Source of the DNA: Aureimonas glaciei
GTDB taxonomy: Bacteria; Pseudomonadota; Alphaproteobacteria; Rhizobiales; Rhizobiaceae
Length of the DNA: 33,766 nucleotides
Assembly: GCF_014643375.1 (NCBI RefSeq)
Contig: NZ_BMJJ01000021.1
Span: 8,211 to 41,976 of the forward strand
Direction: 5' to 3'
In this document: positions 7,668 to 16,052 of the stretch, one piece after another
Layout: each line of letters opens with the position of its first letter
Numbering within the stretch: position 1 is the stretch's first letter
Translations under genes and position numbers: made by a program
The notes under the pieces: model-generated
Databases searched by the model: none
What the model saw: only the letters and a program-made list of their open reading frames with translations
Told to the model about the DNA's origin: nothing

Positions 7668-8804
7668 ATGTTCGACCTAGACGACGAGAAGACCCTTATT
7701 CGAGACACGGCCCGCGCCTTCGCCAACGAAGTGGTCCGTCCTCGGGCGGCGGCGATCGACGCCGACGACGCGTTCCCGTTCGACATCTACCGCCAGATGG
7801 GTGAGCTGGGTTTTCTCTCGATGACCCTGCCCGAGGAGCATGGTGGTTCGGGCGCCGATACGCTTTCCTGGACCCTCGTGCAGGAAGAGTTGGCCAGGGC
7901 CTCGGCCTCGGTCGCCGACGCGCACATGGTCAACAAGCTGATGTGCGACATCATCCTGAGCGATGCCTCCGACGCCGTGCGCGAGGCCTATCTGCCGCTG
8001 ATGGCCAGGGGTGAGGCGATCTGCGCGATCGCTCAAACGGAAGCCGATACCGGCTCCGACGTCGCTTCGATCCGGACGGTGGCGCGCCCCGTCGAGGGCG
8101 GTTACTCTCTTTCCGGATCCAAGCAGTTCATCACCTTTGCCGGAGTCTGCGATCTCGCCATCGTGGTCGCGACGACCGATCGCAGCCTCGGCAAGGCCGG
8201 CATTGGCCTCTTTCTCGTCGACGCGAAATCGGAGGGCTTCATCCGGGGCGCCAAGAATCCCCTGATGGGCGTGCGTGGCCTGGCGACCGGAGAGCTCTCG
8301 TTCGACCAGGTGTTTGTCCCGGCTGACCACCTGCTGGCCGCGCCGGGCACGGGCATGCGGCGGTCGCTGACCTCTCTAAATTCGGGGCGTGTCGGAATGG
8401 CCGCGCAGTCCGTCGGCATCGCTCAGGCGGCCTTCGACGACGCCCTGCTCTATTCGAAGACCCGTCACGCCTTCGGCAAGCCCATCGCCGACCTGCAGGC
8501 AATCCAGTTCATGCTCGCCGACATGTCCGTCCAGATCGAGGCGGCCCGGCTGATGACCCGCCGGGCGGCCCACGTCAGGGACAAGGGCGGCAACGTCGTC
8601 CGCGAAGTCTCGGAAGCCAAGCTTTTCGCCTCCGAGATCGCCAGCCGTGTCGTCGACGACGCCCTGCAGATCCACGGCGCCTACGGTTACTCCCGCGAGA
8701 CCGCCATCGAACGCCTTTACCGCGACATCCGCGTCTACAGGATCTGGGAAGGCACGAGCCAGATCCAGCGCGTCGTCATCGCCCGGCAGCTGCTCGCGAC
8801 TTGA
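7668..8804 (+). CDS. Acyl-CoA dehydrogenase family protein
   Basis: A 378-residue FAD-dependent acyl-CoA dehydrogenase of usual length. The N-terminal helical domain begins at DEKTLIRDTARAFANEVV. The middle beta domain has AICAIAQTEADTGSDVAS and FITFAGVC. The C-terminal domain has SRVVDDALQIHGAYGYSRE and RIWEGTSQIQR, whose E361 is at the catalytic-base position. The enzyme should introduce a 2,3 double bond into an acyl-CoA and pass electrons to ETF. No good ribosome-binding site precedes the ATG at 7668; that start is chosen because the family N-terminus begins there. It lies directly after the TRAP genes and before the CoA-transferase, suggesting that the imported acid is activated and then oxidised. 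Chain specificity cannot be read from sequence. Confidence 0.92.
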   Translation: MFDLDDEKTLIRDTARAFANEVVRPRAAAIDADDAFPFDIYRQMGELGFLSMTLPEEHGGSGADTLSWTLVQEELARASASVADAHMVNKLMCDIILSDASDAVREAYLPLMARGEAICAIAQTEADTGSDVASIRTVARPVEGGYSLSGSKQFITFAGVCDLAIVVATTDRSLGKAGIGLFLVDAKSEGFIRGAKNPLMGVRGLATGELSFDQVFVPADHLLAAPGTGMRRSLTSLNSGRVGMAAQSVGIAQAAFDDALLYSKTRHAFGKPIADLQAIQFMLADMSVQIEAARLMTRRAAHVRDKGGNVVREVSEAKLFASEIASRVVDDALQIHGAYGYSRETAIERLYRDIRVYRIWEGTSQIQRVVIARQLLAT

Positions 8805-8840
8805 TCGCAGGCCGCCGAACCCCATCGAAGGATCCATGAC

Positions 8841-10055
8841 ATGACCGACTGCGAAACACCGCAGGCGCCCCGCCTTCTCGACGGCATCCGCGTCCTCAGC
8901 TTCTGCCACTACCTCCAGGGCCCTGCCGCCGCGCAATATCTGGCCGACATGGGCGCCGACGTCATTAAGGTCGAACCGAAGAACGGCGCCTTCGAGCGCC
9001 ACTGGTCCGGGGCCAATACCTATGTCGACGACGTCAGCGCCTTTTTCGTCTCGGCCAACCGCAACAAGCGCTCCGTCGCTCTCGACCTGAAGCACAAGGA
9101 CACCCGCCGCGTCCTCGATCGGCTCGTCGCGAGCGCCGACGTCATCATCGAGAACTACCGGCCTGGCGTGATGGAACGGCTGGGACTGGGCTACGAGGCG
9201 GTCAAGGCCATCCGTCCCGACATCATCTACGCCTCCGCGACGGGCTTCGGCGCCGATGGCCCGCTGCGCGACAAGCCCGGACAGGATCTCCTCGTCCAGG
9301 CGCGGTCGGGGCTGATGGCGTCGACGGGATCAACGCCGACGGTGACGGGCTGCGCCGCGGTCGACCAGCACGGCGCAGCGCTGCTGGCGATGGGCATTTC
9401 GGCCGCCTGCTTTGCGAAGCTCTCGACAGGCAAGGGCACCCGCATCGAGGGCAGCCTCTTCAACGCCGGCATCGACATGCAGATGGAAGCGCTGACGCTG
9501 TACTACACCGGCGAGCGCTCCCGCGAACGCTTCGCGCGCGACCCGCATCTCGGCACGTGGTTCCACGAGGCGCCGTATGGGGTCTACCAGCTCTCGGACG
9601 CCTTCATCGTCATCTCGCTCAATCCCGTCGCCAAGATCGCCGAGGCGCTGGACAGCGATCGCCTGCGTGGCATGGCGTCACTCGACGCCTACGCCGAACG
9701 CGACAGGATCGCGGCAGCCCTTTCGGAGGTTCTCGCGCCTCTCGACTTTGCGACGGTCGCTGCCCGCTTCGATCCCCTGGCCATCTGGTATGAGAAGGTC
9801 AACGACTACGACGACCTGCGGGTCGACCCGCAGGCCATTTACAACGGGATCTTCACGACCATCCCGGTCGCCGGCGGCGAGGCGACGATCGTCAACCACC
9901 CCCTCAAATACGACGGTGCCGTTCCGTCCGTCCGGCGACTGCCGCCGAAGATCGGCGAACACGGGCAGGAGATCCTGGCGGAGCTTGGATTTTCGCCGGA
10001 GGAAATAGACCGCCTTTTCAGCGACGGCGCCCTTGCACTCTCCAACCCTTCCTAG
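8841..10055 (+). CDS. CaiB/BaiF (family III) CoA-transferase
   Basis: A 404-residue family III CoA-transferase of full length. D149 in KPGQDLLVQARSGLM is at the catalytic aspartate position that forms the acyl-enzyme anhydride. The N-terminal CoA-binding fold shows LLDGIRVLSF, YLADMGADVIKVEPKNG and the SANRNKRSVALDLK segment. These enzymes move CoA between carboxylic acids, commonly with succinyl-CoA as donor. The gene lies 36 bases after the acyl-CoA dehydrogenase and 11 bases before the MaoC gene. It probably activates the TRAP-imported carboxylate. Members act on carnitine, formate/oxalate, glutarate, itaconate, mesaconate and others, so the substrate is open. Confidence 0.93.
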   Translation: MTDCETPQAPRLLDGIRVLSFCHYLQGPAAAQYLADMGADVIKVEPKNGAFERHWSGANTYVDDVSAFFVSANRNKRSVALDLKHKDTRRVLDRLVASADVIIENYRPGVMERLGLGYEAVKAIRPDIIYASATGFGADGPLRDKPGQDLLVQARSGLMASTGSTPTVTGCAAVDQHGAALLAMGISAACFAKLSTGKGTRIEGSLFNAGIDMQMEALTLYYTGERSRERFARDPHLGTWFHEAPYGVYQLSDAFIVISLNPVAKIAEALDSDRLRGMASLDAYAERDRIAAALSEVLAPLDFATVAARFDPLAIWYEKVNDYDDLRVDPQAIYNGIFTTIPVAGGEATIVNHPLKYDGAVPSVRRLPPKIGEHGQEILAELGFSPEEIDRLFSDGALALSNPS

Positions 10056-10066
10056 GAGCTAAAGCC

Positions 10067-10516
10067 ATGTCCCTCATCAACGCGACGGTCGGTGAACAGA
10101 CCAGGTTTTCCAAGACGGTCTCCGAAAGCGACGTCTACCTGTTTGCCGGCATCACCGGCGACCTCGGCGGCAACCATGTCGACGAGGAATTCATGAAGAC
10201 GTCGAAATATGGCAAGCGCATCGCCCACGGCGCTCTGATCATCGGCTTCATGTCGACGACATCGACGCTGCTCATCGAGCGCTGCCTGGCAAAGGGCCTT
10301 GAGTCCACGCCGGTTTCTCTCGGCTATGACCGGATCCGGATGCTGAAGCCGGTGTTTCTGGGAGACACGGTCACGGTTGTCTATACCGTGCGGGAGATCG
10401 ACGAGGAGAGGCTGCGGACGACCGCCCAGATCGAGGTCAAGAACCAGCATGGTGACGTCGTCACCGTTGGGGAACACATCATGAAGTGGGTTCCTCGCAC
10501 GTCAGTCGACAGATAG
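10067..10516 (+). CDS. MaoC-like (R)-enoyl-CoA hydratase
   Basis: A 149-residue single hotdog-fold protein. The hydratase motif is seen at residues 24-55 (YLFAGITGDLGGNHVDEEF and RIAHGALIIG), with D32 and H37 at the positions of the catalytic Asp/His pair of PhaJ-type hydratases. It should add water to a trans-2-enoyl-CoA or remove it from a 3-hydroxyacyl-CoA. GGAGC lies just upstream of the ATG. It is the last gene of the same-strand run that starts at 3877. With the crotonase at 1812 the locus has two hydratases of different folds and possibly opposite stereochemistry. Confidence 0.9.
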   Translation: MSLINATVGEQTRFSKTVSESDVYLFAGITGDLGGNHVDEEFMKTSKYGKRIAHGALIIGFMSTTSTLLIERCLAKGLESTPVSLGYDRIRMLKPVFLGDTVTVVYTVREIDEERLRTTAQIEVKNQHGDVVTVGEHIMKWVPRTSVDR

Positions 10517-10658
10517 GCTTCCCACCGACGTGCCAATCAGCGGGGTCGCCATCGCCGGCGCCTCCGAGATCTGGACCGGGGAGTTGCTGATTTGATCCAA
10601 CTGCGTATCCGAAACGAATAGAAGCCGTTCTCAAAATCGCACGCGACGTCGCCCGGTT

Positions 10659-10766
10659 CATCCGCTCGCGGCCTTCGGCGCCGAAGTCCACCGCCAGATT
10701 GAGAGTCTCGCCTCGTCCGCGCCGGTGGACGGCGTCGAAGCCATCCGCACTGCCGGTTCTCCTTGA
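10659..10766 (+). pseudogene. Possible C-terminal remnant of a malate/L-lactate dehydrogenase (Ldh2/MdhB type)
   Basis: The frame ending at TGA 10764-10766 reads HPLAAFGAEVHRQIESL then ASSAPVDGVEAIRTAGSP. This resembles the end of Ldh2/YlbC-type NAD(P)-dependent dehydrogenases, which usually have a pattern like AFG..F...V..L...L..SPP..GV..V..PGE. The frame upstream is arginine-rich and unlike the family, and no start is seen. The rest of the 270-base gap (10517-10787) shows nothing recognisable. The match is by memory of the family pattern only. Confidence 0.3.
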
Positions 10767-10787
10767 GAACCCACACCTCCCGGCGGT

Positions 10788-11597
10788 TCACGTCATCATC
10801 TTGATGGAGGTAACGGCGAGGAACACGCCAAAGAGGCGGCGAAGCCATTTTGGTTCGAGGGCGTGGGCCGTGCGCGCTCCCAGCGGCGCGAAGAACATGC
10901 TGCTCGCCGCGATCAGGACGAAACCCGCCAGGTTGACGTGGCCGAGCGAGAACGGCGGCAGGTCGGACTTGCCCCAGCCATTGACGACGAAGCCGAGCGC
11001 GCCAGGGACGGCGATGATGAGGCCCACCACCGACGCCGTCCCGACGGCCCTGCGCACGGGATAGGAGGCGAGCGACAGGACGGGGACGGTCAGCGTGCCG
11101 CCGCCGATGCCCATCAGCGACGAGATCGTGCCGATGATCGTGGCGAGAAGCGCCTGGATTGGCCGTCCGGGCAGACGCGGCGCGACATGCGCTCCTTCCG
11201 GGGAGAAAAGCATGTAACCGGCGACGAGCAGAGCCACCGCGGCGAAGACCAGGGTCAGGAACTCGCCATTGGCCCAGGCCGCGATCGTCACGCCGAGAAC
11301 GACGCCGACGGCGACGAAGGGCCCCCACCATTTCAGCAGCGCGGTATCGACCGAGCCGCGGGCGTGGTGGGCACGGAAGGACTGGATCGAGGTCGGGATG
11401 ATCGTGGCGAGCGAGGTGCCGACCGCGATGAAGGGAATGAGGTCGGACTCCACGTCGAAGGCCGCGAGGACGATGTAGAGCACCGGCACGACGACGATGC
11501 CGCCGCCGACGCCCAGCAGGCCGGCGAGGAAACCGGACACGCAGCCGGTCAAGATGAGCCCGAGGGCGAACAAGAGGAGAAAACTTGGATCGTGCAT
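10788..11597 (-). CDS. TauE/SafE (TSUP) family membrane transporter
   Basis: A 269-residue protein with about eight hydrophobic segments. The two family repeats are clear: SGFLAGLLGVGGGIVVVP near residues 20-40 and SSLMGIGGGTLTVPVLS in the second half. Members export sulfite, sulfoacetate or other small organic anions. The ATG at 11597 is preferred over 11642 because the upstream start would add a polar leader before the first membrane helix and would extend close to the terminator. It is transcribed in the same direction as the FAH operon but lies beyond that operon's terminator, so it probably has its own promoter. The substrate is unknown. Confidence 0.88.
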   Translation of the reverse strand: MHDPSFLLLFALGLILTGCVSGFLAGLLGVGGGIVVVPVLYIVLAAFDVESDLIPFIAVGTSLATIIPTSIQSFRAHHARGSVDTALLKWWGPFVAVGVVLGVTIAAWANGEFLTLVFAAVALLVAGYMLFSPEGAHVAPRLPGRPIQALLATIIGTISSLMGIGGGTLTVPVLSLASYPVRRAVGTASVVGLIIAVPGALGFVVNGWGKSDLPPFSLGHVNLAGFVLIAASSMFFAPLGARTAHALEPKWLRRLFGVFLAVTSIKMMT

Positions 11598-11640
11598 CGA
11601 AAGCGGCCCCCGGGGACATCTGGCATGCAGGTGAGTGCGC

Positions 11641-11675
11641 AAAAGAAACGGACGCCGCGTCTGGCGCGGCGTCCG
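11641..11675 (-). terminator. Rho-independent terminator of the FAH/ABC operon
   Basis: CGGACGCCGCG (11649-11659) and CGCGGCGTCCG (11665-11675) form a perfect 11-bp stem with a five-base loop. On the minus strand the stem is followed by TTTCTTTT. It lies 27 bases after the stop of the FAH-family gene. Confidence 0.85.
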
Positions 11676-11701
11676 CCATCAAGGTCGAGGGACGGGTTGT
11701 G

Positions 11702-12409
11702 TCAGGCGACGCGGGTGCGCAGCTCGCCAACGCCGGCGACCGTGCCGACCAGCTCGTCGCCGCGCTGCACGGCGCCGACCCCGGCCGGCGTCCCCGCAAA
11801 GATCAGGTCGCCCGCCTGCAGCGTGAAGAGACCCGACAGATACGAAATCATCTCCGGGATCTTCCAGATCATCTGGTTGAGATCGCCGCTCTGGCGGACC
11901 TCGCCGTTCACGGTGAGCTGGATGGTGCCGGCGGTGACGTCGGCCACCTCGGAAGCCGGAACGAGTTCGGTGCAGGGCGCGGACGCCTCGAACGCCTTCC
12001 CCGTCTCCCAGGGACGGCCCATCTTCTTCGCCTCGCCCTGAAGGTCGCGCCGCGTCATGTCGAGACCGACGGCATAGCCGAAGACATGGTCCATCGCCTG
12101 GTCGAGCGGGATGTCGGTGCCGCCCTTGGACAGCGCCACCACCAGTTCGATCTCGTGGTGCACGTCGGCCGAGGCCGGGGGATAGGGGAAGTCGCGGCCG
12201 GAGAGGACCAGGGTGTCGGGATTCTTCTGGAAGAAGAAGGGCGGCTCGCGGTTCGGATCATGCCCCATCTCGATCGCGTGGTCGGCAAAGTTGCGGCCGA
12301 CGCAGTAGATGCGGTGCACCGGGAACAGCTTGTCCGTGCCGCGCACCGGCAGGGTCGGCACCGGCAAGGGGGCGAAGACGTAGGTCTCGGGGGTCGCGTG
12401 GACGTTCAT
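11702..12409 (-). CDS. Fumarylacetoacetate hydrolase (FAH) family protein, fumarylpyruvate hydrolase-like
   Basis: A 235-residue FAH-fold enzyme. The metal ligands are visible as E86 and E88 in VHHEIELVVALSKGG and D117 in GYAVGLDMTRRDLQ. The stretch GRPWETGKAFEASAPC and the end AGDLIFAGTPAGVGAVQRGD are typical of short acylpyruvate/fumarylpyruvate hydrolases, which cleave a carbon-carbon bond in 2,4-dioxo acids. Its start overlaps the permease stop by four bases (ATGA), so it is the last gene of the transporter operon. It probably acts on a catabolite of the imported compound. An oxaloacetate-decarboxylase or isomerase role is possible in this family. Confidence 0.9.
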   Translation of the reverse strand: MNVHATPETYVFAPLPVPTLPVRGTDKLFPVHRIYCVGRNFADHAIEMGHDPNREPPFFFQKNPDTLVLSGRDFPYPPASADVHHEIELVVALSKGGTDIPLDQAMDHVFGYAVGLDMTRRDLQGEAKKMGRPWETGKAFEASAPCTELVPASEVADVTAGTIQLTVNGEVRQSGDLNQMIWKIPEMISYLSGLFTLQAGDLIFAGTPAGVGAVQRGDELVGTVAGVGELRTRVA

Positions 12410-13161
12410 GCTCTGGCTCCTGCGTAATATTCGATCTTGGTTTCGAAGTGTTCGACGATGGCCGACAGGATCATGGCGGCGGCGAAGAGGAGGATGGTCA
12501 GTGCCCAGAAGCTCGCCATCTCGAAGTTGCGGGAAAACAGCTCGAAGAGCTCGCCATAACCGAGGATCGAGACGAGGATCTGGCCGATCACCACGCCCTT
12601 CACCCCGCGGATGAAGCCGATGCGGACGCCCGCGAGGATTTCCGGGAGCGCCGAGAGGAGGATGATCTTGGAGAACAGCGTCCAGGGACCTGCCCCGTAG
12701 GAGCGCCCCATCTCGAACAGCGAGCGCGGCACCTGCATGACGCCCGCCCGGGCATCGAGGACGATGATCCAGACCGCGAACAGGAAGACGGTGACGACGA
12801 CCGTCGTCTCGCCGAGGCCGAACAGGATCATCAGAATCGGCACCAGGGCCGACAGGGGCGCCGAGACGAACATGTTCACCCAGAGCGACATCAGATTGTC
12901 GACGCTCTTGAACAGCCCCATCAGGATGCCGAGCGGCACGCCGACGCCGATGGCGAGCGTCATGCCGAGCGCGAAGGAGCGCAGGGTGATCAGCGTGGCG
13001 TTCTGCCAGGAGCCGGTCTGGACCAGGCGGATGCCGGCCTCGATGATCTCCGTCATCGGCGGGATGAGGAAGATGACGTCGAGCCGTCCGACGATCTCCC
13101 AGACCACGGCCCAGACCAGCAGCGAGGCCATCATCGGAATGCGAAAGCCGAAAAGAGTCAT
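12406..13161 (-). CDS. ABC transporter permease (SsuC/TauC/NrtB type), second permease
   Basis: A 251-residue inner-membrane protein with about six helices. The BPD_transp_1 coupling loop is present as EMGRSYGAGPWTLFSKIILL followed by SALPEILAGVRIG. The family imports nitrate, sulfonates, taurine, pyrimidines and similar small molecules. It lies six bases after the ATPase stop and overlaps the FAH gene. A second permease of the same family is encoded on the other side of the ATPase, so the transporter is probably heteromeric. Confidence 0.92.
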   Translation of the reverse strand: MTLFGFRIPMMASLLVWAVVWEIVGRLDVIFLIPPMTEIIEAGIRLVQTGSWQNATLITLRSFALGMTLAIGVGVPLGILMGLFKSVDNLMSLWVNMFVSAPLSALVPILMILFGLGETTVVVTVFLFAVWIIVLDARAGVMQVPRSLFEMGRSYGAGPWTLFSKIILLSALPEILAGVRIGFIRGVKGVVIGQILVSILGYGELFELFSRNFEMASFWALTILLFAAAMILSAIVEHFETKIEYYAGARA

Positions 13162-13167
13162 GGCCGC

Positions 13168-13974
13168 CTACTCCGCATAATGGCGAAGACCGTTCCAGAT
13201 CTCCTCCACCGTATCGAGATAGCCCTTGTCGCGGCGGATCTCGTCGGGCGAGGCGCTGCGGTCGATCGCCGGATCGATCGTCTGCGAGATGCGGCCCGGG
13301 CGCGGCGACAGGAGCACGATCCTGTCGGACACATAGACCGCCTCCTCGATCGAATGGGTGACGAAGATGAAGGTCTTGTTCTCGAGCGCGACGAGCCGCA
13401 GGAGGTCCTCCTGGAATTTTCGGCGGTTCTGCTCGTCGACGGCCGAAAAGGGCTCGTCGAGGAGAAGGACGTCGGCATTGACGGCGAAGGCCCGGGCGAT
13501 GCCGACACGCTGCTTCATGCCGCCGGAAAGCTCGTGCGGATATTTGCTCTCGAAACCGGACAGGCCCACCTCGTCGATGTAGCGCTGGGCCGTGCGGCGG
13601 CGCTCGGCCTCGCCGATCCCCTTCAGTTCCAGGCCGAAGGCGACGTTGCGCATCACCGTCGCCCACGGCATCAGGGCAAAGTCCTGGAAGACGAAGGCGC
13701 GCTCCGGGCCCGGGCCGCTGACGACCCGTCCGTTGACGACGATCTCGCCCGCGGTGGCCGGGATCAGGCCGGCGATGATCTTCAGTAGCGTGGTCTTGCC
13801 GCAGCCGGAGGGGCCGAGCAGCGTCGTCAGCTTGCCGCGGGCGACGTCGAGATCGACATTGCGCAGGGCCTCGACGTCGCCATAGGTCTTGGAAATGCCG
13901 CGCACGCGGACGACCGCGTCCTCTGCGGCAAGGGTCGGGTGCGGCATTGGCTCCCGCAGGCTTGTTCGAGACAT
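13168..13974 (-). CDS. ABC transporter ATP-binding protein (SsuB/TauB/NrtD type)
   Basis: A 268-residue ABC ATPase with all motifs: Walker A GPSGCGKTT (residues 54-62), Q-loop Q97 in FVFQDFALMPW, signature LSGGMKQR (149-156), Walker B VLLLDEPFSAVD (169-180) and switch histidine in FVTHSIEEAV. The MPW after the Q-loop and the GMKQR signature are usual in the nitrate/sulfonate/taurine group. Its start overlaps the stop of the upstream permease by one base (TGATG). It is the only ATPase in the operon and should serve both permeases. Confidence 0.95.
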   Translation of the reverse strand: MSRTSLREPMPHPTLAAEDAVVRVRGISKTYGDVEALRNVDLDVARGKLTTLLGPSGCGKTTLLKIIAGLIPATAGEIVVNGRVVSGPGPERAFVFQDFALMPWATVMRNVAFGLELKGIGEAERRRTAQRYIDEVGLSGFESKYPHELSGGMKQRVGIARAFAVNADVLLLDEPFSAVDEQNRRKFQEDLLRLVALENKTFIFVTHSIEEAVYVSDRIVLLSPRPGRISQTIDPAIDRSASPDEIRRDKGYLDTVEEIWNGLRHYAE

Positions 13975-14813
13975 CAGGCCGATATCCTCTTCTCAGGGCG
14001 CATGAAGCGCAGCTCGAAGCGCTGCAGACCGACGAGCGTGACGGTGGACAGGACGATGATCGAGGCGACCGCGGCGTACATGTGCCCGTAGTTGGCGATG
14101 GAGCGGTGGTAGGTGATGAGATCGCCGACGCCGGTGGGGGTGATCAGGAGCTCGGCCAGCATGACGCCGATGAAGCCGGCGGCAATGCCGAGCCGGAGCC
14201 CGGCAAAGATCACCGGCGAGGCGTCGGGGATGATGACCTTGACGATGCGCTGCAGCCGCGAGCCGCCAAAGGAGCGGCACATGGCGACGAGCGACGGGTT
14301 GACGTGGCGGACGGCCTTGTAGGAGTTGAGGACGATCACCGGCAGGGCCAGCATGATCACCGCCAGCGTTTTGGCCGTGAGGCCGATGCCGTAGACGAAG
14401 GTGACGAGCGGCACGAGGGCCGCCATCGGGGCTGCCTGGAGCACGATGAAGATCGGCGCCAGCAGCCATTCCGCCTTCTTTGACAGCCCCATCACGACGC
14501 CCAGCGCGACGCCCAGCAGCCCTGATAGGGCGACGCCGAGCACCAGCGGCTGCAGCGTGATGAAATAGGCATAGGCCATCGAGCCGTCGCCGACCATTTC
14601 GATAAAGGCGAGGAGCGTCTCCGAGAAGGGCGGGAAGGCGAAGCTGATCGGCACCCGCCCGGCGATCTCCCAGGCCCCGAAAAGAACCACCAGCGAGGCG
14701 ATCGTCCAGAGCGAGGGGAAGCGGCGGAAGGCCTGCGAGACCCGCCCCGCCGACCCGGCGTCGATGGGAAGGGACGCCTGCCCCGCCCCGTCCGGTTTCG
14801 TGAGCGAGACCAT
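13974..14813 (-). CDS. ABC transporter permease (SsuC/TauC/NrtB type), first permease
   Basis: A 279-residue permease with a polar N-terminus of about 35 residues and about six helices. The coupling loop reads AMCRSFGGSRLQRIVKVIIP followed by DASPVIFAGLRLGI. It lies between the binding-protein gene (10-base gap) and the ATPase gene (one-base overlap). It differs clearly in sequence from the permease at 12406, so this is not a recent duplication. Confidence 0.93.
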   Translation of the reverse strand: MVSLTKPDGAGQASLPIDAGSAGRVSQAFRRFPSLWTIASLVVLFGAWEIAGRVPISFAFPPFSETLLAFIEMVGDGSMAYAYFITLQPLVLGVALSGLLGVALGVVMGLSKKAEWLLAPIFIVLQAAPMAALVPLVTFVYGIGLTAKTLAVIMLALPVIVLNSYKAVRHVNPSLVAMCRSFGGSRLQRIVKVIIPDASPVIFAGLRLGIAAGFIGVMLAELLITPTGVGDLITYHRSIANYGHMYAAVASIIVLSTVTLVGLQRFELRFMRPEKRISA

Positions 14814-14823
14814 GGAGGCGTCC

Positions 14824-15816
14824 TCAGCTCTGGCCGAGCTTGGCCAGCGCGGCCTTCAGGGGCGCGAATTCCCAGAAGTCCTCGACCTTCAGCCCGCTCG
14901 CCTCGCCCTCGAGGGCGCCGGAGGTGGTGTAGAAGTCGAAATCGTCCTTCACCGCCTCTTCGCCGCCGCCATTCAGCGGCAGGCCGCCGGCGGCCGCCTC
15001 CTTGAAGTAAGGGCCGATCTCGGCGACCATTTCCGGGCTCGCGTCGGGCAGGAGCTTGTACTTCTCGCGCAGCCGCTCGACGGCGGCCGGATCCTTGGCG
15101 ACTTCGCGCCAGGTGGTGAGGATGGCCTCGACCAGCGTCGCCACCTCCTGCGGATGCTCCTTCAGGTAGTCGGTGTTGGCGAACAGGCCCTCGTCCGTCG
15201 CCGCCAGGTCGTCGAGCGGCAGATACAGGAACTTGCCCGGCGCCTGCGCCTCGAGGATGCGCTTGCCCGAGGCGTCGACGATCGTCGCCTTGACGTTGCC
15301 CTGCAGCAGCGCGCCGGTGCGGACTTCCGAGCCGGGGATGTAGGAGATGTTGGAGTATTCGATACCGTTCTTTTCCGCGGCAAGGCGCATGATCGCCTCG
15401 GTGCCCGAGCCGCGCGAATGCACCGCGACTTCCTTGCCGTCGAGGTCCTTCCAAGTCTTGTAGGTGTCCGCCGCCACCACCGGATACATCTGCAGCGTGG
15501 ACAGCTGCATGAACATGCGCACGGGCGCGCGGACCTTCTGGATCAGGGCATAGGGCCCGCCGACCCCGACATCGGCCTGGCCGCTGACGACGGCCTGCGC
15601 GGCGATGTCCTCGGACTTGAGATAGGTGACCTCCAGGTCGAGGCCCGCCTCCTTGGCGCGCTCGAAGGCGATGAGGAGATGGAGCGTCTCGACGCTCGGA
15701 ATGTCGCCGAAGGCCACGCGCAACGGCTCGGCATCGGCCGTGGCCGGGGACAGGGCGATAACGCATCCGAACACTGTGGCTGCGACGGACTGCTTCAATG
15801 CGGTCAGCATGCTCAT
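14824..15816 (-). CDS. ABC transporter substrate-binding protein (NMT1/SsuA type)
   Basis: A 330-residue periplasmic binding protein. A signal peptide spans about residues 1-29 (ending SPATADA before EPLRVAFGDIP). The lobe pattern VVSGQADVGVGGPYALIQ followed by KDLDGKEVAVHSRGSGTEA is typical of the SsuA/TauA/NMT1 group. The start at 15816 is chosen because GGGAGG lies a few bases upstream; a longer reading starting at 15867 would place a polar segment before the signal. It is the first gene of the operon and faces the GntR regulator across a region with ATTGGT/ACCAAT palindromes. The ligand is unknown. Confidence 0.92.
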   Translation of the reverse strand: MSMLTALKQSVAATVFGCVIALSPATADAEPLRVAFGDIPSVETLHLLIAFERAKEAGLDLEVTYLKSEDIAAQAVVSGQADVGVGGPYALIQKVRAPVRMFMQLSTLQMYPVVAADTYKTWKDLDGKEVAVHSRGSGTEAIMRLAAEKNGIEYSNISYIPGSEVRTGALLQGNVKATIVDASGKRILEAQAPGKFLYLPLDDLAATDEGLFANTDYLKEHPQEVATLVEAILTTWREVAKDPAAVERLREKYKLLPDASPEMVAEIGPYFKEAAAGGLPLNGGGEEAVKDDFDFYTTSGALEGEASGLKVEDFWEFAPLKAALAKLGQS

Positions 15817-15858
15817 GACGTTCCTCCCGATGATGAGATGACCGCGCTCTGCCGGCGC

Positions 15859-15894
15859 ATTGGTCAACCAATACTTGATTGATAAGATATTGGT
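15859..15894. promoter_or_regulatory. Probable GntR (FadR-type) operator cluster before the ABC operon
   Basis: ATTGGTCAACCAAT (15859-15872) has TTGGT and ACCAA as inverted arms around CA. A further TATTGGT (15888-15894) pairs with ACCAATA (15867-15873) as a wider inverted repeat with a 14-base spacer. FadR-type regulators recognise TNGTNNNACNA-like sites, so this region is a likely operator array for the divergent regulator. It lies 43-78 bases upstream of the binding-protein start. Confidence 0.6.
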
Positions 15895-16052
15895 TCGCAG
15901 GGCGTGTCAATCGGCGATGCCCTCGGCAGCCGTGGAATTTCCAATCCAGCGACTGGGCACCGCGAAATATCACTGCTTTGTTGGATTCGCGCGACATGAC
16001 AACAGCGGCTGGGGGGCCGATTGACCGGAGATGACGAGTCGCCTACACCTCA

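Noticed and set aside
11702-13666. Apparent 654-residue fusion ending in the FAH domain
   Set aside because: The upstream part is a wrong-frame reading of the ATPase and permease genes; the FAH gene has its own ATG at 12409 overlapping the permease stop.
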